DNA from: Sulfurovum sp. UBA1140
Lineage (GTDB): Bacteria; Campylobacterota; Campylobacteria; Campylobacterales; Sulfurovaceae
Length of the DNA: 5,350 nucleotides
Direction: 5' to 3'
Assembly: GCA_002311915.1 (NCBI GenBank)
Contig: DCAF01000016.1
Coordinates: forward strand, 20,078 to 25,427
Part shown: in pieces, positions 1 to 5,350 of the stretch
Layout: every line of letters begins with the position of its first letter
How positions within the stretch are numbered: position 1 is the first letter of the stretch
Made by a program: the position numbers and the translations under genes
Notes under the pieces: generated by a model
Database searches by the model: none
What the model saw: the letters and a program-made list of their open reading frames with translations, nothing else
Told to the model about the DNA's origin: nothing

Positions 1-1
1 T

Positions 2-511
2 AAAGAGCTAGAAGCAAAAATTGAGCAATTAACGGTTGATACCGAAGAGAAGAGCGAAGAGGGTCGAAAACGGAGCGTTCAGACCCAAACCACGGAGGCG
101 AAGCCCTCCGACTCCGAGTTTGTAGGTTTTATTAACGTTATCAAAAAAACGTTTGGAACATCAGGTGAACCCATTTGTAACTTTGTGCCAACATGGATGA
201 AAGAGACCACTTTTTATATTAACAGCTACAACAAATTGGCACTGGTTAGCCCAAAAGGGGAATATAAACAGCTTACTCACCCCCTACAAATTAACCATTT
301 TTGGCATTGGCTTTTTGAGCATCAAGAACGGGTAGGAAAAGTAATTGATTTTATAAAACCTTTGGACTTAAAAGCGTTAAAAGAGCGATATTTAGGAGTT
401 GAAATGGTGTTGGCTAAAACAGAGTTTACTCTTGATGATTTCGTGGCTGTAGAAAATGGGGTGAAGATGAAGTTACGGAACCAAAGCAACAATAAAATAG
501 GGTTATTTTGA
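2..511 (+). CDS. Hypothetical protein, C-terminal part (5' end outside window)
   Basis: The frame is open from base 2 to the TGA at 509-511, giving 169 visible residues. The GTG at 185 is only an internal codon: there is no stop upstream of it in frame, and the upstream residues continue a plausible protein. The visible start is charged and helix-like (KELEAKIEQLTVDTEEKSEE, coiled-coil flavour). A polar low-complexity linker follows at about residues 21-40, encoded by a GC-rich double-hairpin stretch. After that comes a compact, aromatic-rich domain containing FYINSYNKLALVSPKGEY and a NHFWHWLFEH block, then a basic C-terminus. I do not recognise the family. A DNA- or RNA-associated accessory protein is possible from the basic, aromatic character, but this is a guess. 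It converges with the L,D-transpeptidase gene and shows no operon link with anything in the window. Confidence 0.7.
   Translation, partial: KELEAKIEQLTVDTEEKSEEGRKRSVQTQTTEAKPSDSEFVGFINVIKKTFGTSGEPICNFVPTWMKETTFYINSYNKLALVSPKGEYKQLTHPLQINHFWHWLFEHQERVGKVIDFIKPLDLKALKERYLGVEMVLAKTEFTLDDFVAVENGVKMKLRNQSNNKIGLF
61..110. repeat. GC-rich double hairpin (REP-like) inside a coding region
   Basis: Two adjacent inverted repeats lie in the first gene. The first pairs 61-72 with 76-86 (GGGTC/GACCC ends, an internal mismatch, then ACG/CGT around a GAG loop). The second is a perfect 6-bp stem, CGGAGG at 93-98 with CCTCCG at 105-110, closed by a 6-nt loop. Bases 61-120 are about 62% G+C (37 of 60 by hand count), well above the AT-rich surroundings. 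The reading frame passes through without a stop and encodes a polar linker (GRKRSVQTQTTEAKPSDSEF). This resembles a dispersed palindromic repeat tolerated in a linker. That it is repeated elsewhere in the genome is inference. Confidence 0.5.
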
Positions 512-534
512 AGTGTTGTAGTTAAATTTGGGAT

Positions 535-548
535 CGGAAGGCTTTGCC
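535..548 (+). repeat. 14-bp motif matching the inverted in-gene repeat
   Basis: CGGAAGGCTTTGCC matches the reverse complement of bases 97-110 (CGGAGGGCTTCGCC) at 12 of 14 positions. It lies in the intergenic gap shortly before the 66-bp inverted-repeat element. It could be a decayed fragment of the same repeat family as the in-gene hairpin. The match is short, so coincidence is possible. Confidence 0.35.
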
Positions 549-563
549 AAATATCAATGAATT

Positions 564-629
564 CTTGTAGGGGCAATCCCCTGTGGTTGCCCTAATATTC
601 AGGTAGCCAGAAGGGCGTACTCCTACAAG
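564..629. repeat. 66-bp element with terminal inverted repeats between convergent genes
   Basis: The ends CTTGTAGGGG (564-573) and CTCCTACAAG (620-629) are inverted copies matching at 9 of 10 positions. An internal inverted repeat pairs GGGCAA (571-576) with TTGCCC (587-592). The element ends 4 bases beyond the stop codon of the L,D-transpeptidase gene and lies about 50 bases after the stop of the first gene. From general knowledge, short GTAGGGGC...GCCC-type palindromes are dispersed in many bacterial genomes. This one looks like such a miniature, non-coding element, possibly moved by a transposase elsewhere. On the plus strand it is followed by TTTATTAGTT, so it may also help end convergent transcription. 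No clear target-site duplication is visible. Confidence 0.55.
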
Positions 630-633
630 TTTA

Positions 634-2271
634 TTAGTTAAGATTTTCAGATAGGTAAATATTGGAACTGTTTGCCTCTTCTGTTTTTATGGACTCTTGA
701 ATAAATTTATCATATCCATAAATATCTTTTCTAAAGAAGATCAATTCATTGCGTTTAAAAACAGTGAAATAGGTAGTTTGTATCGATAATTTTTTAGTAA
801 ATTTAAGCACTTTATTTTTTAAATTGTTTCGATAAAAATCTATTTTTTTCACATCTTGACTTTTTAGTCGAGGTTTTAAAATCTCTAAGAGTTCAAATGG
901 TCTCTGAATACGCATACATCCTGAACTGTAGACTCTATAGCGACGGGCAAAAAGCGATTTGTTGTCGGTATCATGAAGGTAGACAGAGTATTTATTAGGA
1001 AACATAAATTTAATACGTCCTAAGGCGTTATTATCACCTGGGTATTGTACAAAACGATAAGGGATATGACCACTATTTTTATCTTGATAAGGGAGCAGTT
1101 TCTCTACTTTAAAGTCTTTAATCTCTTTTTTGTCTTTCCACCCTTTAAAGACATGAATATTGTTCTCTTCTAAATAGTCAGGATGCTCTATCATGGTTGG
1201 GATTAAATCTTTTCTAACCAAACTTTCTGGGATATTCCAATTGGGGTTGAGTTCAAGGTAGGTCATGCTACTGGCAAAAATAGGTGTGGGTCGTTGGCCT
1301 CGACCAATAACAGCATTTATATGTAAAATAGAGACATCATTCTTGTAATAATCCATGGTAAAATCGGGGATATTGACCATGATATGCTCTTTTGGAAAAG
1401 TGTTGGGAAAAACTTTAAGTTTATCAAGATTGGTAATAATACTCTCGACCAATAGATCAATTGGTTTATTAAAATAATAGATGGTTACTTTATCAATTAA
1501 GTTATTCTCTTCTAAGTTAAAACGTCGTTTATAACTACGGATGGACTCTTGTAGTTTGCTATCAAACTCCTCACTATAGTGGGCTTCTCTTTGATAGTCT
1601 CCACTTATGACCAAACGCTCTTTAATGGCTGGAATACGTTTATTATACTCACCATATTTAATATCTTTACCATAAGGAACTTTAGGCAACTCCCCCATGT
1701 TTTCATACCGTTGTAGTGCCTCAATTAACTCTTTATGATGTTTCGACAATGGGGTTAACGAGTGAAGAAATGAATCAATATTCTGATTGACAATAGCATT
1801 AAAGAGTTCAGAAGAGGAGGGGTTTGATTTTGTGACCATCTCCCAATGGGCTTTAATATCTTTGCTCTCTTTCAATCCTTCTAATTTTTGAGAAACCTTT
1901 TTCCAATCAACATCACTATGAACAATAAAGTTGGCAAGGGCAATATAACTTTTGGTTAAGGCAATATCAAGTTGTGTCAACTCCTCAATATCTTGTTCAA
2001 GATTCATATCGTTGTGTAAGAGATAACTGTATTGACCAATAGTATCTTGATAAAAATTCTTATGTTTATAGTTAAAATAGGAATTTTGAAGTGCATCGCT
2101 AAGGGTATGAAAGTTTTTAGCATGACCTATCCACAGAGGACGATTGGCATTCAGGCTGTACAACGATTTAATATGGTCTGGCTCACTCTCTATTTTGGCT
2201 TGAAGATGATCATCAAGCTGTGAAGACCAAAGAGAAGTCATCAGTAGTAGTATAAGTAGTATCTGTTGCAA
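634..2271 (-). CDS. L,D-transpeptidase, YcbB/LdtD-like (YkuD family)
   Basis: A 545-residue periplasmic enzyme expected to form 3-3 peptidoglycan cross-links, or to attach proteins, using meso-diaminopimelate stems. A hydrophobic N-terminus (about residues 4-15) suggests a signal peptide or anchor. Residues about 35-195 fit the helical scaffold domain. Residues about 212-290 (IPAIKERLVISGDY onward) fit a degenerate peptidoglycan-binding domain. The YkuD catalytic region covers about 297-480, with VNIPDF, VIGRGQRPTPIF, LNPNWNIP, the His of LHDT (H433) and SSGCMR carrying the nucleophile C452 and R454. The C-terminal FFRKDIYGYD is the usual YcbB-type tail. All key catalytic residues are present, and length and domain order match the family. 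The start is TTG at 2271, chosen because it follows GGGGA at 5-nt spacing and an in-frame stop lies only 24 bases upstream. The next ATG (codon 11) would remove most of the signal segment. It lies downstream of the barrel-protein gene on the same strand, separated by a hairpin. Confidence 0.93.
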   Translation of the reverse strand: MQQILLILLLMTSLWSSQLDDHLQAKIESEPDHIKSLYSLNANRPLWIGHAKNFHTLSDALQNSYFNYKHKNFYQDTIGQYSYLLHNDMNLEQDIEELTQLDIALTKSYIALANFIVHSDVDWKKVSQKLEGLKESKDIKAHWEMVTKSNPSSSELFNAIVNQNIDSFLHSLTPLSKHHKELIEALQRYENMGELPKVPYGKDIKYGEYNKRIPAIKERLVISGDYQREAHYSEEFDSKLQESIRSYKRRFNLEENNLIDKVTIYYFNKPIDLLVESIITNLDKLKVFPNTFPKEHIMVNIPDFTMDYYKNDVSILHINAVIGRGQRPTPIFASSMTYLELNPNWNIPESLVRKDLIPTMIEHPDYLEENNIHVFKGWKDKKEIKDFKVEKLLPYQDKNSGHIPYRFVQYPGDNNALGRIKFMFPNKYSVYLHDTDNKSLFARRYRVYSSGCMRIQRPFELLEILKPRLKSQDVKKIDFYRNNLKNKVLKFTKKLSIQTTYFTVFKRNELIFFRKDIYGYDKFIQESIKTEEANSSNIYLSENLN

Positions 2272-2276
2272 AATAA

Positions 2277-2281
2277 TCCCC
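2277..2281 (-). promoter_or_regulatory. Ribosome binding site supporting the TTG start of the L,D-transpeptidase
   Basis: On the minus strand GGGGA lies 5 nt before the TTG at 2271. No ATG or GTG exists between the upstream in-frame TAA (2293-2295) and this TTG, so TTG is the best available start. The -10 region for this gene is not clear. The AT-rich stretch 2282-2310 contains several weak candidates. Confidence 0.5.
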
Positions 2282-2370
2282 AGTAGTAAAATTTAAAAAA
2301 TATGTTTAAAAACTTAGGGAGTTAAATTCTTAGAGATATTTTAAAATGATTGTGAGATACGTGAGTATAT

Positions 2371-2401
2371 AATTTGTCAAGCAAGAAGAGCTTGACAAAT
2401 T
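2371..2401. terminator. Hairpin terminator candidate after the barrel-protein gene
   Basis: A perfect 12-bp inverted repeat, AATTTGTCAAGC (2371-2382) and GCTTGACAAATT (2390-2401), flanks a 7-nt loop. It lies 15 bases past the stop codon of the minus-strand barrel-protein gene. On that strand the stem is followed by ATATACTC rather than a clean U-tract, although the stem itself ends in AAATT. It could end transcription partially, stabilise the mRNA 3' end, or limit read-through into the L,D-transpeptidase gene. Confidence 0.6.
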
Positions 2402-2416
2402 GATAGAATATAACGA

Positions 2417-3142
2417 TTAGAAGTTATATTTAAGACCAAGGTTTGCACCCCAAGTAGAGTTGGTTCCACCGTAATTTCTTAGGTAGTTTACCACATCTGT
2501 AAATACTGAAATATTTTCTGTTACACCATAATCAAGACCTGCTCCAAAAGAGAAACCACTGTTGTCTCCATCAAAAAGTCCAACATCTGACATATTTATC
2601 ATAGAGTAACCCAATAAACCATAAAGGTTAATATCATCAGTTACATCATAATTTGGTTTCAAATAAACACCAACTTGCTGAAGTGCATCGTTATTATTAT
2701 CCTCTCCACTAACAGCCATTGATGCTCTAAGCTCTGCACCTAGGTAATCCATAAAATCATAACCAATAAGAGCTGTAATACCTATTTGTCTATCTTGTTG
2801 ATTTTCATCAGCAAAAAGGTTGACTCTGTCGTCAAGTCTAACAGCCATTAATGAAGCCGCAATACCTGCATAGAAGTTACCAGCACTAGCAACCACTGGT
2901 GGTACTACTTTTTTCTCTTCTTTTTTCTCTTCTTTTTTCGTATTATCAATAACAACAACTGGTGGTCGTGTTACCTCTGCAACTGCAGGTGCTACATACT
3001 GCTCATCACCTGCAACTTCAGCTGCAACTTCAGCTGCAACGTAATCTCCTGTTTCAAAGGTCGTTGGACCACCAATATCTCCACCTGCAAAACTCATACT
3101 GCTTAGTGCAGCAATCGCGATAATTGAACTTTTTAATTTCAT
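2417..3142 (-). CDS. Outer-membrane beta-barrel protein (OmpA-like 8-strand barrel) with repetitive linker
   Basis: A 241-residue outer-membrane protein. The signal peptide MKLKSSIIAIAALSSMSFA is followed by a probable cleavage before GGD (after A19). Residues about 20-88 form a low-complexity periplasmic or surface linker: an AEVA repeat (35-44), a Pro/Val section and a charged KKEEKKEEKK block (69-78), then PPVV. Residues about 89-241 show alternating amphipathic strands separated by Asp/Asn/Gly-rich turns (NFYAGIAASLMAV, IGITALIGYDF, NLYGLLGYS, GFSFGAGLDYG). The chain ends with an aromatic-terminated strand, GLKYNF, the usual recognition signal for barrel assembly by BamA. This fits the outer-membrane beta-barrel superfamily (OMP_b-brl type) with about eight strands. 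There is no OmpA C-terminal peptidoglycan-binding domain. I start it at the ATG at 3142, not the upstream GTG at 3175, because AAGGAGA sits 6 nt before the ATG and the signal peptide begins there. The specific function is unknown: structural or adhesin-like roles are possible. Confidence 0.88.
   Translation of the reverse strand: MKLKSSIIAIAALSSMSFAGGDIGGPTTFETGDYVAAEVAAEVAGDEQYVAPAVAEVTRPPVVVIDNTKKEEKKEEKKVVPPVVASAGNFYAGIAASLMAVRLDDRVNLFADENQQDRQIGITALIGYDFMDYLGAELRASMAVSGEDNNNDALQQVGVYLKPNYDVTDDINLYGLLGYSMINMSDVGLFDGDNSGFSFGAGLDYGVTENISVFTDVVNYLRNYGGTNSTWGANLGLKYNF
2909..2940. repeat. 12-bp tandem repeat (about 2.7 copies) encoding KKEE units
   Basis: TTTTTTCTCTTC occurs at 2909-2920 and 2921-2932, followed by a partial third copy (to about 2939). 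The 12-bp period is a multiple of three, so gain or loss of units would change the barrel protein's linker by four residues (Lys-Lys-Glu-Glu) without shifting frame. Confidence 0.8.
3011..3040. repeat. 12-bp tandem repeat (2.5 copies) encoding AEVA units
   Basis: TGCAACTTCAGC occurs at 3011-3022 and 3023-3034, with TGCAAC again at 3035-3040. On the minus strand it encodes the Ala-Glu-Val-Ala repeats near residues 35-44 of the barrel protein. Like the neighbouring KKEE repeat it has a 12-bp, frame-preserving period. Confidence 0.8.
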
Positions 3143-3148
3143 GACTAA

Positions 3149-3155
3149 TCTCCTT
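3149..3155 (-). promoter_or_regulatory. Ribosome binding site fixing the barrel-protein start at 3142
   Basis: AAGGAGA on the minus strand lies 6 nt upstream of the ATG at 3140-3142. It lies inside the longer frame that would begin at GTG 3175, which argues against that longer start. Confidence 0.85.
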
Positions 3156-3178
3156 GTATTGTTTGTAAAATTCACATA

Positions 3179-3184
3179 AGTATA
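3179..3184 (-). promoter_or_regulatory. Possible -10 box for the barrel-protein gene
   Basis: On the minus strand TATACT lies about 37 bases before the start codon. A second TATACT lies further upstream (3206-3211). There is no convincing TTGACA at the right distance, but the upstream DNA is strongly AT-rich, as in Campylobacterota housekeeping promoters. The choice between the two boxes is uncertain. Confidence 0.35.
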
Positions 3185-3267
3185 ACATAATTTTTGTATA
3201 GAAATAGTATAAAGCTTATAAAATTTATTAAGAAAGTAATTTTATTGATTTTTTCTGTTTCTAGCTG

Positions 3268-3879
3268 TTATGAAATAGCCGTTTCAAACAGGTATTGATG
3301 CTCTTTTGGAAGTGTTGTATAAAGTTTTCGTGCTAAATTTTGAATCTCCCACAATGCACTTTTATTGCTTCTTAACTCTATAAAATTTTGTAAACTACGG
3401 GCATTGATTGTCCATGTTAATTCGGTTTTATAGCTCTCGGGAAGACAAAATTTAGCAATATCATTGGAGACTCCTGCTTGTAGAATCTTTTGTAGATTAT
3501 TTAGAGCTTCAATGGATGCTGTGTCAACCATGCTGTTACCCGTTAAGACAATAAACATTTTAGCCCGTTCATAGTCTTGTTCGTCAAAAGGTTCACTATT
3601 TTTAAGCTCCTTAAGTGTATATCGGGTACTTTTAACACTGGGACTGGCTATTCTATGACGTGCTAATTCTTGAAGCAATGCTCGTGAAACACCTTGAATA
3701 TAAAAGGTATAGACCAAGTGTTCAAGGGTTGAAGCGTGTTTGTATTTATTACCTACTCGGTCTATTAAAGCCTTGTCTTTTTCGCCCCCTTCATCGCTTT
3801 TTTCAAAACTCTGCCAACAGGTACGAATGGCATGAGCACAGACTTCTAAAGGGGTATGATGCTTTAGTGTAACTTTCAT
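3268..3879 (-). CDS. thyX: Flavin-dependent thymidylate synthase ThyX
   Basis: A 203-residue cytosolic enzyme that makes dTMP from dUMP, using methylenetetrahydrofolate as carbon donor and FAD/NADPH for reduction. It replaces ThyA and supplies dTTP for DNA synthesis. The signature RHR-x7-S is present (R74-H75-R76, then S84, in ELARHRIASPSVKSTRY). Other family blocks are HASTLEH (48-54), a C-terminal LPESYKTELTWTINARSLQNFIELR-type segment (about 146-170) with R161 and R170, and ALWEIQNLA (175-183). The length is typical and no key residue is missing. The ATG at 3879 is preferred over the TTG at 3891 because GGAG lies 6 nt before it and overlaps the longer frame. It is divergent from typA with a 104-bp gap. 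Downstream, the barrel-protein gene follows on the same strand after 125 bp and has its own candidate promoter. Confidence 0.97.
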   Translation of the reverse strand: MKVTLKHHTPLEVCAHAIRTCWQSFEKSDEGGEKDKALIDRVGNKYKHASTLEHLVYTFYIQGVSRALLQELARHRIASPSVKSTRYTLKELKNSEPFDEQDYERAKMFIVLTGNSMVDTASIEALNNLQKILQAGVSNDIAKFCLPESYKTELTWTINARSLQNFIELRSNKSALWEIQNLARKLYTTLPKEHQYLFETAIS

Positions 3880-3885
3880 GATGAA

Positions 3886-3889
3886 CTCC
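3886..3889 (-). promoter_or_regulatory. Ribosome binding site fixing the thyX start at 3879
   Basis: TGGAG on the minus strand precedes the ATG at 3877-3879 by 6 nt. The alternative TTG at 3891 overlaps this site and has no equivalent signal of its own. Confidence 0.75.
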
Positions 3890-3907
3890 AAAAATATTAT
3901 TGCGACT

Positions 3908-3913
3908 ATTATA
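3908..3913 (-). promoter_or_regulatory. Probable -10 box for thyX
   Basis: A consensus TATAAT on the minus strand, about 28 bases before the thyX ATG, would give a leader of roughly 20 nt. Another TATAAT on the same strand lies at 3922-3927. No clear -35 hexamer is visible. The second box may be an alternative promoter. Confidence 0.5.
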
Positions 3914-3942
3914 ACTAAAATATTATACTAAACTCTTTTCGA

Positions 3943-3948
3943 TATAAT
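3943..3948 (+). promoter_or_regulatory. Probable -10 box for typA
   Basis: A consensus TATAAT (GATATAATTC) lies 35 bases before the typA ATG and is preceded by a T-rich run (CTCTTTTC). It would give a leader of about 30 nt. It lies only about 30 bp from the thyX -10 box on the opposite strand, so the two promoters are back to back. Confidence 0.6.
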
Positions 3949-3983
3949 TCGCGTAATTTTATTTACACTATAGGAAATCTTTA

Positions 3984-5350
3984 ATGCAAAAAATTAAAAA
4001 TATTGCCGTAATCGCTCACGTTGACCACGGTAAAACAACACTTGTTGATCAACTTCTTCAACAGTCTGGAACTTACGCCGCACACCAAGAGGTTCAAGAG
4101 AGAGCCATGGACTCTAACGACATCGAAAAAGAGAGAGGAATTACGATTCTTTCTAAAAATACGGCTATTACTTATGGTGATCATAAGATTAACATTATTG
4201 ACACACCTGGTCACGCCGATTTTGGTGGTGAAGTTGAGCGTGTTCTTAAGATGGTTGATGGTGTACTTCTTTTGGTTGATGCACAAGAGGGTGTTATGCC
4301 TCAGACAAAATTTGTTTTGAAAAAAGCAATTGGTTTTGGTCTGATTCCTGTTGTTGTTATTAATAAGATAGATAAAGATGGTTCTGACCCTGATAGAGTA
4401 ATGGACGAAGTTTTTGATCTTTTGGTAGCACTTGATGCCAATGAAGATCAGCTTGAATTCCCTGTGCTTTACGCTGCTGCTAGAGATGGTTATGCAAAAT
4501 GGGAGATGGAAGATGAGAACAGAGATATGACTCCACTTTTTGATGCAATTATTGAAAAAGTTCCTTACCCTAAGGGTTCACCTGATGCTGATACACAAGC
4601 ACAGGTATTTACACTTGATTCTGATAACTTTGTAGGACGTATTGGTATTACCCGTATTTTTAATGGTAAAGTTAAAAAAGGTGATGAGTATCTTTTGGTT
4701 AAAGCATGTGGTGCAAAATCAAAATCAAGAATTTCTAAACTGATTGGTTTTAAAGGTCTTGAGAGATATGAGATTGCAGAAGCAGAAGCTGGAGATATTG
4801 TAGCGATTGCTGGATTTAATGATATTGATGTTGGAGATTCTATTTGTGATAAGTCTAACCCCGTAGCACTTGATCCTATGCACGTTGAAGAGCCTACACT
4901 TTCAGTTATTATGTCGGTAAACAATGGACCATTGGCTGGACAAGAGGGTAAACACGTTACTTCAAACAAAATTTTAGAGCGTCTTGAAAAAGAGATGGAG
5001 ACAAACATTGCTATGCGTATGGAACCACTAGGCGATGCATCTTTCAAAGTTTCAGGTAGGGGTGAACTTCAAATTAGTATTTTAGCAGAGAATATGAGAC
5101 GTGAAGGTTTTGAGTTTATGTTGGCCAGACCAGAAGTTGTTGTAAAAGAAGAAAATGGTGTTAAAATGGAGCCATTTGAACACTTGGTTGTTGATGTTCC
5201 TGCTGAGTTCCAAGGGGTTGCTATTGAGAAACTTGGAAAAAGAAAAGCAAACATGACACAACTTACACCAATGCCTGATGGTACTGTAAGGTTAGAGTTT
5301 GAAATTCCTGCACGTGGTCTTATTGGGTTTAGAAATGAATTCCTTACAGA
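3984..5350 (+). CDS. typA: Ribosome-associated GTPase TypA/BipA (3' end outside window)
   Basis: A translational GTPase of the EF-G/LepA superfamily that binds the 70S ribosome and supports ribosome assembly and stress or low-temperature growth. The visible 455 codons are open to the window edge, and the family is usually about 600 residues, so the C-terminal domain is missing here. G-domain motifs are intact: G1 AHVDHGKT (11-18), G2 RGITI (51-55), G3 DTPGH (73-77), G4 NKID (127-130) and a G5 region around YAAARDGYA. Domain II follows at about 205-300 ([21 protein letters not shown]). An EF-G-domain-III-like part contains [21 protein letters not shown]. The domain V-like part ends near [13 protein letters not shown], a TypA hallmark that separates it from EF-G and LepA. 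AGGAA lies 7 nt before the ATG. It is transcribed divergently from thyX. Confidence 0.97.
   Translation, partial: MQKIKNIAVIAHVDHGKTTLVDQLLQQSGTYAAHQEVQERAMDSNDIEKERGITILSKNTAITYGDHKINIIDTPGHADFGGEVERVLKMVDGVLLLVDAQEGVMPQTKFVLKKAIGFGLIPVVVINKIDKDGSDPDRVMDEVFDLLVALDANEDQLEFPVLYAAARDGYAKWEMEDENRDMTPLFDAIIEKVPYPKGSPDADTQAQVFTLDSDNFVGRIGITRIFNGKVKKGDEYLLVKACGAKSKSRISKLIGFKGLERYEIAEAEAGDIVAIAGFNDIDVGDSICDKSNPVALDPMHVEEPTLSVIMSVNNGPLAGQEGKHVTSNKILERLEKEMETNIAMRMEPLGDASFKVSGRGELQISILAENMRREGFEFMLARPEVVVKEENGVKMEPFEHLVVDVPAEFQGVAIEKLGKRKANMTQLTPMPDGTVRLEFEIPARGLIGFRNEFLT

Noticed and set aside
61..110. CRISPR repeat or array
   Set aside because: The hairpins are adjacent and of different sequence, with no regularly spaced identical repeats.
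185..511. GTG at 185 as the real start of the first gene
   Set aside because: The frame is open back to base 2 with protein-like sequence, and no convincing ribosome binding site precedes the GTG.
322..576. 84-codon minus-strand open frame
   Set aside because: It is antisense to the first gene, its composition is low in charge and rich in Ser/Thr/Leu, and it runs into the inverted-repeat element. It looks like a shadow frame.
2032..2223. 63-codon plus-strand open frame
   Set aside because: It lies wholly antisense within the well-supported L,D-transpeptidase gene and has no family features.
3660..3872. 70-codon plus-strand open frame
   Set aside because: It is antisense to thyX, whose RHR-x7-S motif proves the minus-strand frame.
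3981..5254. Open frames overlapping typA (3981-4286 minus, 4021-4320 plus, 4565-5047 minus, 5069-5254 minus)
   Set aside because: All overlap the intact typA frame, which carries every GTPase motif. They are by-products of its codon composition.

Overview
The window looks like chromosomal DNA from an AT-rich Gram-negative bacterium. The best guess is a member of the Campylobacterota (a Sulfurovum/Sulfurimonas/Arcobacter-like lineage). This rests on AT-rich, T-tract-containing promoters with good TATAAT boxes but weak -35 elements, a flavin-dependent thymidylate synthase (ThyX), an outer-membrane beta-barrel protein and a YcbB-type L,D-transpeptidase. The lineage is inferred from gene content and style, not from a phylogenetic marker.

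Layout. (1) Positions 2-511, plus strand: the 3' end of an unrecognised gene, cut by the window edge. Its reading frame is open from base 2, so the visible part is 169 residues. It contains a short GC-rich stretch with two hairpins (61-110) lying in frame. (2) Positions 512-633: a convergent intergenic gap holding a 66-bp element with near-perfect terminal inverted repeats (564-629). A 14-bp motif just before it matches, in inverted orientation, part of the GC-rich stretch in the first gene. (3) Positions 634-2271, minus strand: a full-length L,D-transpeptidase with a scaffold, a peptidoglycan-binding-like region and a YkuD catalytic domain. (4) Positions 2272-2416: a gap with a 12-bp-stem hairpin just downstream of the next gene. 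(5) Positions 2417-3142, minus strand: a small outer-membrane beta-barrel protein with a signal peptide and an unusual repetitive periplasmic linker. (6) Positions 3268-3879, minus strand: thyX. (7) Positions 3880-3983: a compact divergent promoter region. (8) Position 3984 to the window end, plus strand: typA/bipA, cut at about codon 455 of a usual ~600.

Functionally, thyX (dTMP synthesis) and typA (ribosome-associated GTPase) are housekeeping genes sharing a divergent promoter region. The barrel protein and the L,D-transpeptidase lie in tandem on the minus strand and both act in the cell envelope. One testable idea is that the transpeptidase anchors the barrel protein to peptidoglycan. The left end, with its repeats and unknown gene, is the least ordinary part. 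I saw no CRISPR array, tRNA, rRNA, transposase or obvious novel defence system.
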